A stretch of 64,000 bases of DNA from CBDCVY01 sp965223245 (lineage in GTDB: Bacteria > Nitrospinota > Nitrospinia > Nitrospinales > Nitrospinaceae). Positions within the stretch are counted from its first letter, which is position 1. Each line of letters starts with the position of its first letter. Positions 1-8,880 of the stretch are shown here, piece after piece. The translations under genes and the position numbers were made by a program. The DNA is taken from NCBI GenBank assembly GCA_965223245.1, contig CBDCVY010000013.1, positions 3,410,001 through 3,474,000 on the forward strand, written 5' to 3'. The notes beneath the pieces were generated by a model that saw only the letters and a program-made list of their open reading frames with translations, was not told where the DNA came from and made no database searches.

Positions 1-890
1 AAAAAAGAATCGAAAGTTTTAGAAATTAAATTTTCACTTTTTGTATTCTCCGCGTTCGATAATCCTTTTTGAATTTTATTTATAATTGTTTTGGCCTGGG
101 CTTCAGTCAATCCAGCTTGTTTCAGTATATCCAGAGCAGACTGTTCCTGATTCAAATTGGACGATAAATTTCCATTACTGTTGGTCAGTTTTTCTAATTC
201 TGCAGTTATTCCAGAAGCACCTACGGCTTGTAGTAAATCAGGTAATGCTTTGATAATTTCCTGAACCTTATTTGGATCGCCTTTGAAATTTTGTAAAATT
301 GACTCAATAGTTTCGGAGTCCACTTTAAGAGCTTTGAGTTGCTCTACCAGCGTTTGTTCATTGATTTTAATTTGTTGTGAAAAAGAGGAAATTGTTTCTA
401 TTGCTTGGGGTTTTTCTTTTATTGGATTTAAATCTTTTTGGGAAGCTGTTTCAGAGTTTGGATCTTTTTGGGAAATTGTGTTTTCGGCTTTTAAGGAATC
501 TTCAGATCCTCTGGTTTTAGGATCCGAGTTACTATTTTTTTCACCCGTATTGGAATTAACTTTTTCTGAAGGATCATTAGAAACTTCCTTCTCAATATTT
601 TGACTATTGCGAGATTCGATAGGATTCTCTGATCTTTCTGTTTGGCCCTTGGGCTTAGTTTCTAAAGAATGTCCAGGTTTGGAATTTTCTATTTGCGAGG
701 AGGAGGAAACTTCCTTATTTTTTGATTGAAAGGGTGTTTTAGACTCCTTCACTTTGGGTTGAACCAATTCTCCTTGGAATAATTGATCAAAGCTGGTTTG
801 ACTATTAGAACGTATCCCAAATTGAGTCTGGTTATTTTGATTAGGTTTGGTTCCTGTCAATAACCCAGTAATATTAATTTTATTCTCCAC
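1..890 (-). CDS. FliK-like flagellar hook-length control protein, N-terminal part
   Basis: The frame is open from a GTG at 890 to the window edge (296 codons), so the C-terminus is missing. An AAGGA sits 8 bases before this GTG. The protein is very hydrophilic and rich in Ser, Asn, Lys, Gln and Glu for the first 180 residues (many SQKDPN- and NSN-type stretches, no membrane segment), then becomes helical (residues about 190-290, with LKQAGLTEAQAKTIINKIQ). A low-complexity N-terminal half after a short FDQLFQGEL motif is the usual look of FliK, which measures hook length and switches export specificity. The diagnostic FliK C-terminal domain would lie outside the window, so this is a tentative family call. 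No other flagellar gene is visible. It could instead be an unrelated secreted low-complexity protein. Confidence 0.45.
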   Translation of the reverse strand, partial: MENKINITGLLTGTKPNQNNQTQFGIRSNSQTSFDQLFQGELVQPKVKESKTPFQSKNKEVSSSSQIENSKPGHSLETKPKGQTERSENPIESRNSQNIEKEVSNDPSEKVNSNTGEKNSNSDPKTRGSEDSLKAENTISQKDPNSETASQKDLNPIKEKPQAIETISSFSQQIKINEQTLVEQLKALKVDSETIESILQNFKGDPNKVQEIIKALPDLLQAVGASGITAELEKLTNSNGNLSSNLNQEQSALDILKQAGLTEAQAKTIINKIQKGLSNAENTKSENLISKTFDSF

Positions 891-1082
891 CCACTAAATC
901 CTTGTTAGGTTTTTTAAACACCATCCTGGTTTGGTTAATTTTAAAAAGCAAAAGGTATGCCAAATGATATTTCGCTTCTAAAGAACGTTTTTTGAATGAA
1001 TTTTGATTGGAATAAATGGTCTGAAAATTAGGAAAGAAATGCCGTATAGGAAAAATTTTCTGGCGAGAATATCATTACCATT

Positions 1083-1601
1083 TTAGAATTTCGGTTTCTC
1101 GGTGATCCATTCCTTAGGACTTAGGAACTCAAAAATTTGGATAATGTTTTGAGCAGCTTCTACAGATTCTAATTTAGTCAAATCCATACTTACCATTTTT
1201 TCACGAAAGAGAGTGTAAAAATAATCTTTTATTCTTGAATCCTGGATATTTGCATTTTCCTGACTAAGAGGAATATCAGCTAAAATCCCTACGTCTATCC
1301 AAAATCCTCCACATTTAGCACACTGATTAATTTCATATTCGTGATTCTTGTCGAAAAAATGTCTATAAAGCAATGTGGTTGTACATTTTGGACAAATATG
1401 AGTAACATCACGGAAAGAACGGATTCCCAAAGCCCGATTAATAGTAAAGAGGGATTTTCCGGAAGAATGAGGGCATTGCTTTAGCTTTTTTATCGCGTCA
1501 CGGTCAAACCAAAAGCCACCGCACCCTCCATCACAGGCATATACACTTATAGCCGAGATATCGAATTGGGAAAGTTGGTTATTACAGGAGGGACATTTCA
1601 T
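1083..1601 (-). CDS. Double zinc-ribbon protein (zf-TFIIB type)
   Basis: This protein of 172 residues has two copies of the zf-TFIIB zinc ribbon: CPSC at the very N-terminus followed by CDGGCGGFWFD, then CPKC followed by CAKCGGFWID. The CGGFW[FI]D ending is diagnostic of the family. Proteins of this type are common in bacteria but have no established role; nucleic-acid or protein binding is assumed from the fold. The C-terminal 60 residues are helical without a recognised domain. I start at the ATG at 1601, which gives MKCPSC, rather than the TTG seven codons upstream, because the family normally begins just before the first CxxC. It lies on the same strand as, and downstream of, the YdcZ-like transporter, 124 bases away. 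Confidence 0.7.
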   Translation of the reverse strand: MKCPSCNNQLSQFDISAISVYACDGGCGGFWFDRDAIKKLKQCPHSSGKSLFTINRALGIRSFRDVTHICPKCTTTLLYRHFFDKNHEYEINQCAKCGGFWIDVGILADIPLSQENANIQDSRIKDYFYTLFREKMVSMDLTKLESVEAAQNIIQIFEFLSPKEWITEKPKF

Positions 1602-1725
1602 ATTTAATTTCTGTGATGACAATTTTCATTAAATTTTAATTCTTCACAGATCAACTTCAACAAAATTCGCTCAATTGCATCATCCTTTGGGAGCCACCCG
1701 ATTAAAAAAGTAAATTTAATTTCTT

Positions 1726-2169
1726 TTAATAATTTTTTATCAACAAAGCTCCGGCAATTAAAAATAGGCCCCCAATAATTCTTCCTATACTTATAGTTTG
1801 AATTGGAAAACCCAGTATACCAAAATGATCGAATAGCAAGGAAGCTAACAACTGACCTGCAATAATAAAAGCTATTAGGGTAGAGGCTCCCACTTTGGGT
1901 CCTACTAAAATACCCGTCCATACTAAATATGCTCCTAAAACACCACCTGTCCATAACCACCAGGGTATGGAAAGAGCCTTATCTAGAGTAGGCCATGTTA
2001 TCCGAAAAATAGTTACATATAATAACAGTACAACCGTACCCCCAGCAAAAGATGAAAACGCGGCCCAAACCGTACTGTCTACACGATTCGCCAGTTGAGC
2101 ATTTATGCCAGCTTGTAATGGAATGAAGATTCCCGCAAAAAATGCTAGCAATAAATAAACATTTCCCAT
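1726..2169 (-). CDS. DMT-superfamily transporter, YdcZ/DUF606 type
   Basis: The 147-residue protein is almost all membrane: about five hydrophobic helices, beginning MGNVYLLLAFFAGIFIPLQA and containing the family-typical QAGINAQLA near residue 20 and a Gly-rich GGTVVLLL helix. This matches the short DUF606/YdcZ members of the drug/metabolite transporter superfamily, which act as half-size inner-membrane proteins. The substrate is unknown. The start at 2169 is preceded by AGAGG at a 5-base spacing; an in-frame upstream start would add 11 non-family residues. The gene is divergent from the glycosyltransferase gene, with about 150 AT-rich bases between them. Confidence 0.75.
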   Translation of the reverse strand: MGNVYLLLAFFAGIFIPLQAGINAQLANRVDSTVWAAFSSFAGGTVVLLLYVTIFRITWPTLDKALSIPWWLWTGGVLGAYLVWTGILVGPKVGASTLIAFIIAGQLLASLLFDHFGILGFPIQTISIGRIIGGLFLIAGALLIKNY

Positions 2170-2321
2170 ATTGACCTCTTGAAAATTGAATTTACTTAAC
2201 AATAAAATTTTTTTCCTAACTTACTTGTAAAAATAATCTTTTATCTTTTAAATGACTTTTATTAAAGTAGAGCTAATTTATAAAAATAACAACTCTATCG
2301 AAAAAATATTTAGGCAAAAAT

Positions 2322-3950
2322 ATGTATCCATCAAAATATATTTCTACAGTTACTACGGTTGGATTATTTCTTTTATTTTTGCTGCTGCGGTTACCTGGGT
2401 TAACTTCGCTACCCATTTCTTCTGAAGAGGCAACTTTCATTCATTTTTCCCAAATCATTAATTCAGAACTACATGAACTTTTTATTCCCCAAACAGATGG
2501 AAGACAACCGCTTTTTTCTTGGTTAGTGTTACTACCACTTCAATTTTTTGAGGACCCATTAACTGCGGGACGCATTGTTTCTATCACGGCAGGTTTAGCT
2601 TCTACCATTGGATTATTTATTGTGGGCTGTCAACTTTGGACATTCTCTGTTGGTTTAGTCGCAAGCTTAACTTATCTTTTTTGTCCCTATTCATTTTTCT
2701 TCGACCGTTTAGCGCTTCCTGAAAGTTTAACGACTGCCTTGGGAATTTGGTTATTCTGGTGGACATTACAATTAAATGGAGACAAAACTAATTTAGAAAA
2801 GTCTTTCTTGATATCAGGGATATTGTTTGGATTAGCACTATTAACACAAGCCAGTGCTCTATTTTTAGGAGTTATACCATTGAGCCTTTTTTTTCTTTGG
2901 AAGACTTTCAAAAAACCAGGATTTTGGAAATTATTAAGACTCAGTGGTCTATTAGTTATTGCTATGGTGTTAACAAATTTATTGCTGGGACCAGATGCCA
3001 TATCCGGGAGAGCCATTTTCTTTCATGATCCAAGCCTATATTTGGAACCGGGTACATTGTTTCTTTTTCCATTTGATATCTGGTTTCATAATTTGTTAAT
3101 TGTTCGGGATTTGTATTTGGGTTTTTTGTTGCTCCCGTTCATCATAATTTTAATAGTGGGACTATTTTATCTTTTAACAATTAAGGATAAGAGAGAAATA
3201 GTTCTCTGGATTTGGGGTTTCTTACCCCCATTGGTAATTACATTATTCAGTCAAAAAATTTCTTCCTCAAGTTTTGTCCTTTTCATTCCTCCTTTAATAC
3301 TCATCGGAAGTTTAAATATTAATCGTTTGGTTCACACCATTCTGCAAAAATTCGGTCATTGGTTCTCTATTTTTAAGCCTTCTTCCTTAGTTCCAAAAGG
3401 CATGGCTTATAGCTTGTTTTTAGTACCCATTTTTTTAAATGGAGGGATTTATGAAATGACTCTGATTCGTAATCCAATTGAATCCCCGTTACCGCAATTA
3501 GATAGAGAGCAATATATTGAAGGACCCACATCAGGTTATGGAATTCGAGAAGCGGCTGATTTTTTAAAATCTATTTCAAAAAACTTTAAAGTTGGGCCAG
3601 GCCATGAGTTTCCAATAATTCTTCCCATGAATTCGGGCAATCCACAAGAAGGAATCACAGTGTATTTAAATAATGAGACTACCATTCGTCAGATTCCTGC
3701 TTTTTGGTGGCCAAAAAATGTTAACCTGATTCCCAAAGAGGTGCGATTTTCTTTAAGACCTTCAATTTACCAATATTTTTCAGCCATGCGACGTGAAACC
3801 CATTTGCTGGACCACGCTGTATTTATTTTTCCAATGGGAAGGTATAATTTAGAAAAATTTAAAAAATATAATCCCGAGTTTGAAGAGATTTGGCAAAAAA
3901 TAAAACCAAATAACAGATCTTCAGTTATCCTTTTCCAAAAGAAAAATTAA
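2322..3950 (+). CDS. Membrane glycosyltransferase, GT39/ArnT-like (GT-C fold)
   Basis: The 542-residue protein starts with a membrane helix followed by LRLPGLTSLPISSEEATFIH. This is where GT-C enzymes of the ArnT/PMT type carry their acidic metal- or substrate-binding residues (here Glu-Glu) in the first periplasmic loop. About ten further hydrophobic helices follow to residue 375, then a soluble C-terminal domain of roughly 165 residues. Such enzymes transfer a sugar from a polyprenyl-phosphate donor to lipid A, a protein or another acceptor at the periplasmic face. Acceptor and donor cannot be read from the sequence. No lipid A or sugar-nucleotide genes adjoin it, so it appears to be a single-gene unit. 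Confidence 0.6.
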   Translation: MYPSKYISTVTTVGLFLLFLLLRLPGLTSLPISSEEATFIHFSQIINSELHELFIPQTDGRQPLFSWLVLLPLQFFEDPLTAGRIVSITAGLASTIGLFIVGCQLWTFSVGLVASLTYLFCPYSFFFDRLALPESLTTALGIWLFWWTLQLNGDKTNLEKSFLISGILFGLALLTQASALFLGVIPLSLFFLWKTFKKPGFWKLLRLSGLLVIAMVLTNLLLGPDAISGRAIFFHDPSLYLEPGTLFLFPFDIWFHNLLIVRDLYLGFLLLPFIIILIVGLFYLLTIKDKREIVLWIWGFLPPLVITLFSQKISSSSFVLFIPPLILIGSLNINRLVHTILQKFGHWFSIFKPSSLVPKGMAYSLFLVPIFLNGGIYEMTLIRNPIESPLPQLDREQYIEGPTSGYGIREAADFLKSISKNFKVGPGHEFPIILPMNSGNPQEGITVYLNNETTIRQIPAFWWPKNVNLIPKEVRFSLRPSIYQYFSAMRRETHLLDHAVFIFPMGRYNLEKFKKYNPEFEEIWQKIKPNNRSSVILFQKKN

Positions 3951-3993
3951 ATTCTTAAAAGAATTCCTTTATTTTTAGTAAAGAATTATATTT

Positions 3994-4035
3994 TTGTATA
4001 AATAATAAAAATATAAATTATAATCCTGTATAAAT
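3994..4035 (+). promoter_or_regulatory. Candidate promoter and operator of the CarH-like gene
   Basis: A possible -35 TTGTAT (3994-3999) and -10 TATAAT (4019-4024) are 19 bases apart, upstream of the B12-type regulator gene. The 9-mer TGTATAAAT occurs twice on the same strand, at 3995-4003 and 4027-4035. The 32-base offset is close to three helical turns. One copy overlaps the -35 and the other lies just past the -10, as expected for an autorepressor site. The operator role is inferred. Confidence 0.35.
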
Positions 4036-4162
4036 TATGATATTCTTGATTTTTTAAGGTATCTCTAAAAAAAGAAAAATATTAGAAAGTAAAACTTAAT
4101 TAAAACGACCAAAACATTTTGGAGATAAATTTTTTGTTCCAATTTTTCATACTCCTATCATT

Positions 4163-5128
4163 ATGACAGCCCGGCAAAGTAAAACGATTGAAGTGGATAA
4201 TTTAAAAAATCCTACAAAAAATTTGACCATTGGAGAGTTATCTCGTCTTACTGGGATTACTACTCATACATTACGCATGTGGGAAAAGCGTTATGGATCT
4301 CCTGAATCATTACGCTTGCCTTCCGGACATCGTCGGTACCCTCGGGAAGAAGTTCCAAGGCTTCGTGCGGTAGCCAAGGCTTTAGAATCCGGATATCGGG
4401 CCAGCCGTGTAGTTCGTGGAACCCTGGAAGAATTACAAAACCTTTTAGGATTGAACATGCCACTCAATTCACGTTCTTCCGCATTAGGAAAACAAGATCC
4501 GGATGGGATGATTCAGGCTGAACAGGTTATGATTCAGAAATGGATCGAGGCAGTTCATAAATACGATGACCAGGTATTGAGCCAAGGTTTCCATGAACTA
4601 TGGGGAAAGCACGGCCCCTTAGAATTTGTTATTAAATTTGCAGCACCCTTTATTCAACAAGTAGGTCATTCTTGGGAAATTGGGGAATTAAATGTATCCC
4701 AAGAGCACTTTGGCTCTGAAAGATTATCAGATTTTTTGAGTACCAAATGGCGACAATTGAATGACAGAAAAGATGGAGAATCTTTAATCCTCACGACCCT
4801 GCCCGAGGAACCACACCGTATAGGAATTCAAATGTGCGCTGTCGTCTCTGCTATTACAAAATTTAAGGTTATTTATTTAGGGCCAGACACCCCCATTGAT
4901 GATATGGTCTCCGCAGTAAAAGCAAGTAAAGCAAAAATTCTTTCTATAAGCATTTCTTCATCAATGAGTATTTTCACAATTGAGGAATATATTTATCGAC
5001 TTCGTAGCAGTTTACCTAAAGAAGTGTTGATTGCAGTTGGTGGGGAGGGAGCTCCCGGGAATATTGCCGGAGTGAATCGTTTTGAAAATTTTTCTAATTA
5101 CCATCAATGGTTATTAGAAATGGAATAA
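4163..5128 (+). CDS. CarH/LitR-like MerR regulator with B12-binding photosensor domain
   Basis: Residues 20-90 form a MerR-type winged helix (LTIGELSRLTGITTHTLRMW, then RLPSGHRRYPREEV). Residues 120-200 resemble the helical cap of methionine synthase-type B12 domains, with W171-x9-E181-H182, the motif typical of CarH photoreceptors. Residues 205-320 form a Rossmann-like B12-binding domain with E216-x-H218-x-x-G221, where His218 would be the lower cobalt ligand. In the studied family, adenosylcobalamin gives a dark tetramer that represses carotenoid and photolyase genes, and light breaks the Co-C bond. The residue after Trp171 is Glu, whereas Thermus CarH has His132, its upper ligand after illumination. 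No carotenoid or photolyase gene is nearby, so targets are unknown. It may sense B12 rather than light. Confidence 0.85.
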   Translation: MTARQSKTIEVDNLKNPTKNLTIGELSRLTGITTHTLRMWEKRYGSPESLRLPSGHRRYPREEVPRLRAVAKALESGYRASRVVRGTLEELQNLLGLNMPLNSRSSALGKQDPDGMIQAEQVMIQKWIEAVHKYDDQVLSQGFHELWGKHGPLEFVIKFAAPFIQQVGHSWEIGELNVSQEHFGSERLSDFLSTKWRQLNDRKDGESLILTTLPEEPHRIGIQMCAVVSAITKFKVIYLGPDTPIDDMVSAVKASKAKILSISISSSMSIFTIEEYIYRLRSSLPKEVLIAVGGEGAPGNIAGVNRFENFSNYHQWLLEME

Positions 5129-5161
5129 AACCAACAAAAAGTGACCTTATGGATTACAAAA

Positions 5162-5196
5162 AAACCCGTCCTTCCGGAAAGAAGGACGGGTTTTTA
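5162..5196. terminator. Rho-independent terminator
   Basis: A perfect 10-bp stem, CCCGTCCTTC paired with GAAGGACGGG around a CGGAAA loop, is preceded by AAA and followed by TTTTT. It lies between the regulator gene and the convergent tRNA-Asn gene and could serve both strands. Confidence 0.9.
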
Positions 5197-5201
5197 ATAT
5201 A

Positions 5202-5276
5202 TGGCTCCGGAGACAGGACTCGAACCTGTAACCCAGCGGTTAACAGCCGCTTGCGCTACCATTGCGCTACTCCGGA
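5202..5276 (-). tRNA. tRNA-Asn(GTT)
   Basis: The minus strand folds as a full cloverleaf: acceptor TCCGGAG/CTCCGGA, D stem GCGC, anticodon stem AGCGG/CCGCT with loop CTGTTAA (anticodon GTT), and T arm ACAGG-TTCGAGT-CCTGT. The 3' CCA is encoded. Length is 75 bases. Confidence 0.95.
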
Positions 5277-5407
5277 ATGATATTTAAGAAAGTTGGATTT
5301 TGTGGTCTAAAATGCTTAATTTAAGCAATTTATCTTTATGGGTCAAGCAAAATTCCTGGTAATTTCCAATAGTATCATATATTTGTGTGGTCAGCAGCCC
5401 AGCAAGT

Positions 5408-6010
5408 TCAACCAGAAATTTCAGTTCTTCCTTCAATAGATTTTTGCAATGTAACCGGGTCCGCATATTCGATATCGCTACCCACAGGCAATCCCCTGGC
5501 AATTCGCGAAACTTTTACCGGAAGTGATTTAAGCATTCTTGCTATAAAAATCGCGGTGGACTCACCTTCCATATCCGGATTGGTAGCGAGAATGACTTCC
5601 TTTACCTGCTGCTTTTCAATCTTTTCTTTTAGCTCACCCATAGTTAAATCTTGAGGACCTATCCCATCCAGTGGAGATATTACTCCCATAAGCACGTGAT
5701 ACTCTCCTTTATATTCACCCATATTTTCTAATACATAAACATCATAAGGTTCTTCAACCACACAAATGAGATGATGATCTCGTCGAGAATCCGAGCAAAT
5801 ATCGCAGGGATCTTTTTCAGTAATGCCATGACAGTTTGAACACAAAACAACTTTTTCTTTTATATTCTGAATAGAGCGTGCCAGCTTTTGAACATTTTCC
5901 TTAGATCCCCGCATCAGAAAGAAAGATAATCTCTCAGCGGTTTTTTGCCCGATTCCCGGAAGACGCTTAAGTTCTTGGATTAGATCTGTTACTGCTACAG
6001 GTCGCTTCAT
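5408..6010 (-). CDS. recR: Recombination mediator protein RecR
   Basis: RecR helps load RecA at gaps through the RecFOR pathway. The 200-residue length is typical. The N-terminal helix-hairpin-helix (LIQELKRLPGIGQKTAERLS), a C4 zinc finger with CSNC and CDIC near residues 57-72, and a Toprim domain starting ICVVEEPYDVYVLE are all present. The Walker-like C-terminal part (RIARGLPVGSDIEYADPVTL) is also intact. It is the last gene of the classic dnaX-ybaB-recR order on the minus strand, about 85 bases downstream of ybaB. Confidence 0.97.
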   Translation of the reverse strand: MKRPVAVTDLIQELKRLPGIGQKTAERLSFFLMRGSKENVQKLARSIQNIKEKVVLCSNCHGITEKDPCDICSDSRRDHHLICVVEEPYDVYVLENMGEYKGEYHVLMGVISPLDGIGPQDLTMGELKEKIEKQQVKEVILATNPDMEGESTAIFIARMLKSLPVKVSRIARGLPVGSDIEYADPVTLQKSIEGRTEISG

Positions 6011-6095
6011 TTTATTTTAGGATTAACTTTAATACTTTGAAGGAGAGTCATCTTAATGGTCAGACTCAATTTTTAATGGAAAACCGGGTCTCAGT

Positions 6096-6416
6096 TTAAG
6101 TAAATAACCCAGGAATTTTAAGACCCCCGGTAACTTTGGATAACTGCTCTTGGGCTAAATCTTTTACTTTCCGGCGAACTTCATTCATTGCACTGGTAAC
6201 CAAATCTTCGAGTATTTCCCGATCTTGTAAATTTATCAGTTCTTCTTCGATTTGGACTGAAAGAATTTCACCTGTACCGTTGGCCACCACTTTAACCATA
6301 CCACCCCCGGTGGATACCTCTACTTTCTCTTTACCTAATTCTTCTTGGATGTCAGCCATTTTCGACTGCATTTCTTGAGCTTGTTTGAAAATATTACCAA
6401 TACCTTTATTAAACAT
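6096..6416 (-). CDS. ybaB: YbaB/EbfC nucleoid-associated protein
   Basis: The 106-residue protein matches the YbaB/EbfC family throughout: an N-terminal helix (FKQAQEMQSKMADIQEELG), the GGGMVKVVANGTGEILSVQI strand region, and DLVTSAMNEVRRKVKDLAQE. Family members form dimers that bind DNA with little sequence preference. It sits 22 bases after the dnaX stop codon and before recR, the arrangement found across many bacteria. Confidence 0.95.
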   Translation of the reverse strand: MFNKGIGNIFKQAQEMQSKMADIQEELGKEKVEVSTGGGMVKVVANGTGEILSVQIEEELINLQDREILEDLVTSAMNEVRRKVKDLAQEQLSKVTGGLKIPGLFT

Positions 6417-6438
6417 TTTTTATTCCTAAAAATTAAGT

Positions 6439-8070
6439 TTAGCGGATGATCATTCCACCAAAAATATCCATAGCATCTTTTAAAATCTCATCTTCTGTAG
6501 GACTTTTTCCCTTATCATAACTATTTGAAACTACACTTTCTTCTTTATTTGTCTCGATAGATTCGGGGATATCCTTAGTTTTTTTTAGATCCAATTTAAC
6601 ATTAATTGACCCTGCACCACAAAGTTCTTGGACCACCTCTTGAATTATTGAAAGGTTTTCCTCCTTTTCCATTAATCCTAATGTATAAGGGTCAGCGAAC
6701 CGTAAATGAATTTCGGAGTCATCAAGAGTCATCAGTTCACAATTCGCAAGAAAGTGGTCAAAAGCACGTTTGCGAGAAACGGCTCTTTCTTTAATTTTTG
6801 ACCAAAGGTTTCCCGCCGACGGTGAATACTGATTTTGTTCAGTCGAGTTCACTTGAGCCAAAGGAGCCTGGGTTTCTATAGTTTCAGAATCGTTTTTTTT
6901 TAAAGGAATTCTTTCAGAGGAATTGGAGTTACCCGGTTCCATCGAATTAATTTTTTCAATCAAATGATCAATCTCTTGAAAAGGACGTATTTCTAACAAT
7001 CGTAAAACCGCCATCTCAAAAATTAATTTTGGCTGCGAACTACGTTTCATATCCCATTCTGTTTTGACCAACACATTAAACATTTGTTGTAATTGATCCT
7101 TGTCCAATTGTTCTCCCTGTTGGATTAGGGGATCCAATTCAAAAGTAAATTGTTCTAATAACTTTGATGAGTTGGAGGTAAGTTTTACTACCATCAAACT
7201 CCGAAAATACTCTAAAAGATCGCGGCAAAAATAACCCAAATCCTTTCCACTCTCAATGATCCGTTGCACCTGATCCAATAAATCGACTGCATTTCTTTGA
7301 ACCACATTATCTACAAACAACGCTAGTTCTTTCTGTCCTACTACCCCAAGAATAGATTCAACCGCACCAGGGTCCACTTCCTTTCCACAAAATGCAATGA
7401 CCTGGTCGAGCAAACTCTGCGAATCTCTCATACTGCCAGCACCATTTTTGGCAATTTCTTCTAAACTGAGCTTATCGATTTTAATTTTTTCTTGTTTAGC
7501 AATTAACTCCAGTTGTTCGATAATTTGCATTTGAGACAAAGCTTTAAACTCAAAACATTGGCACCGCGACAAAATAGTTTCCGGAATTTTTATCAATTCT
7601 GTTGTTGCAAAGATAAATACGACCTGGGGAGGAGGTTCTTCCAAAGTTTTTAGGAGAGCATTAAAAGCACTTTTGGAAAGCATGTGCACTTCATCAATGA
7701 TATAAACCTTAAACCGACAACTCGTCGTACTGTACTGAACATTTTCAATGAGGTCACGCACCTCCGCCACTCCGGTATTGGAAGCTCCATCGATTTCCAG
7801 CACGTCCAAATTTCGACCTTCGCGGATTTCAACACACTTCGAGCATTGATCACAAGGTTCAATGGTTGGACCTTTTTCACAATTGAGAGCTTTAGCCAGA
7901 ATACGGGCGGTAGTCGTTTTCCCAACACCTCGTGTTCCCGAAAACAAATAGGCATGAGCAATGCGATTTAACTCAATGGCATTGCGAAGAGTTTGAACAA
8001 TATGCTCTTGTCCAATGAGTTCAGAAAACTTCTGAGGACGCCATTTTCGTGCCGATACTTGAAATTCCAT
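6439..8070 (-). CDS. dnaX: DNA polymerase III subunit gamma/tau
   Basis: This is the clamp-loader ATPase of the replicative polymerase. Residues 1-360 hold the AAA+ core, with Walker A GTRGVGKTTT near residue 45, a four-Cys zinc site (C-x8-C-x2-C-x2-C, ending CDQCSKC), Walker B with IIDEVHMLS, and the sensor region ILSRCQCFEF. The last 180 residues are a polar linker and a tau-type tail. Length is 543 residues, normal for a gamma/tau protein. I did not see an obvious A-rich slippery heptamer with a downstream hairpin that would prove a short gamma form, although AAAAAAAA near 6895-6902 could be tested. The gene starts 24 bases after the SRP RNA gene on the same strand. Confidence 0.97.
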   Translation of the reverse strand: MEFQVSARKWRPQKFSELIGQEHIVQTLRNAIELNRIAHAYLFSGTRGVGKTTTARILAKALNCEKGPTIEPCDQCSKCVEIREGRNLDVLEIDGASNTGVAEVRDLIENVQYSTTSCRFKVYIIDEVHMLSKSAFNALLKTLEEPPPQVVFIFATTELIKIPETILSRCQCFEFKALSQMQIIEQLELIAKQEKIKIDKLSLEEIAKNGAGSMRDSQSLLDQVIAFCGKEVDPGAVESILGVVGQKELALFVDNVVQRNAVDLLDQVQRIIESGKDLGYFCRDLLEYFRSLMVVKLTSNSSKLLEQFTFELDPLIQQGEQLDKDQLQQMFNVLVKTEWDMKRSSQPKLIFEMAVLRLLEIRPFQEIDHLIEKINSMEPGNSNSSERIPLKKNDSETIETQAPLAQVNSTEQNQYSPSAGNLWSKIKERAVSRKRAFDHFLANCELMTLDDSEIHLRFADPYTLGLMEKEENLSIIQEVVQELCGAGSINVKLDLKKTKDIPESIETNKEESVVSNSYDKGKSPTEDEILKDAMDIFGGMIIR

Positions 8071-8093
8071 GGCTTATAAAGTTAAAGGCAGAG

Positions 8094-8190
8094 TTGCTGG
8101 GGATCTCACAGCACCCAGAGTAACTTGTTACCGCTGCTTCCTTCCGGACCTGACGGGGTTCACAAGGCCCTGTTGCGCGAGGCCCAACAA
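8094..8190 (-). ncRNA. ffs: Signal recognition particle RNA (4.5S type)
   Basis: The minus strand contains the conserved SRP domain IV hairpin, GTCAGGTCCGGAAGGAAGCA, inside a longer hairpin whose ends pair (TTGTTGGG with CCCAGCAA). At about 97 bases it is the short bacterial form that binds Ffh. Location directly upstream of dnaX is common. Confidence 0.93.
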
Positions 8191-8228
8191 AACTGCCAAT
8201 TTGTATTTTTTTATTTATCAAACAATTT

Positions 8229-8663
8229 TTAGGAATTTTTTTCTAAACTTTTTGTCGTTAAAGAAGAACCTTCTTTTTCCATTCCTCTTAGATCCTCACT
8301 TTTAAAACCAATGCGTTTTGCTTGTTTATGCCCGGGCCGTTTTTTTAAGGCAGTCAGCAAAACATTTGTTTGCGTAATATGTTGCATGACTTTAATCGGA
8401 TCACCTTTGTCAGAATTTCCATAAAATATGATCATATCATTTCCATGGTAACCGATTCCGGTAATATAAATCGACCTATTTCCAAATGTTACAAAAGTAC
8501 CTCCCACTTCCTGATCCGGTTGTAAATGTTGTTCAAAATCTGCAATATGCGCCATCAGTTTTTTAAACATACATTCCGCCTCCCCCGGAAATTCCACCGA
8601 CGTGGCAATTTCAGCAGAAGGCGGGGCTGTGGCCGGAACTAATGGTTTTTGGTCTCCATCCAT
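8229..8663 (-). CDS. Conserved protein of unknown function, possibly DUF6173
   Basis: The 144-residue protein has a Pro/Ala-rich first 25 residues, then a compact alpha/beta region: FVTFGNRSIYITGIGYHGND, IIFYGNSDKGDPIKVMQHIT and NVLLTALKKR. The G-x-P-x-x-x-x-Q-H-x-x-Q pattern followed by a LLTA helix recalls the DUF6173 family, but I rely on memory for that. There is no signal peptide or membrane segment. The tail after residue 115 is charged and probably disordered. It lies upstream of the SRP RNA on the same strand. No function can be given. Confidence 0.65.
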   Translation of the reverse strand: MDGDQKPLVPATAPPSAEIATSVEFPGEAECMFKKLMAHIADFEQHLQPDQEVGGTFVTFGNRSIYITGIGYHGNDMIIFYGNSDKGDPIKVMQHITQTNVLLTALKKRPGHKQAKRIGFKSEDLRGMEKEGSSLTTKSLEKNS

Positions 8664-8880
8664 TTCAATTTCTTAACTCAATTTTCAGATAATTTAATAA
8701 CCTGTAATTACTATATTCAATTACCTCTTGGGTTTTTTAATTTCACTTTTTTTGAATTGATAGTCAATTCAACTTTTGGAAATATAATATCTAACCCTTT
8801 GTTGGAGAGTATACCAAATCAATCTTAGACCCAAACAATGCGGCTCCGCCCGTCGCCAGCAAGGTGCCTACGGCTAGTAG

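Noticed and set aside
283..603. A forward frame of 106 codons within the FliK-like gene
   Set aside because: It is antisense to a frame that is open across the whole region with a good start, and its Phe/Ser/Leu-rich sequence is what the reverse of Lys/Glu/Ser codons gives.
1604..1960. A 118-codon minus-strand frame overlapping the YdcZ-like gene
   Set aside because: It overlaps a clear membrane transporter in another frame and has no family resemblance or ribosome site.
5284..5502. A 72-codon frame crossing the end of recR
   Set aside because: It overlaps recR out of frame, has no family match and no convincing start.
6890..6910. Programmed frameshift in dnaX
   Set aside because: An A-run is present but no clear downstream hairpin or nearby stop giving a sensible gamma length could be confirmed by eye.
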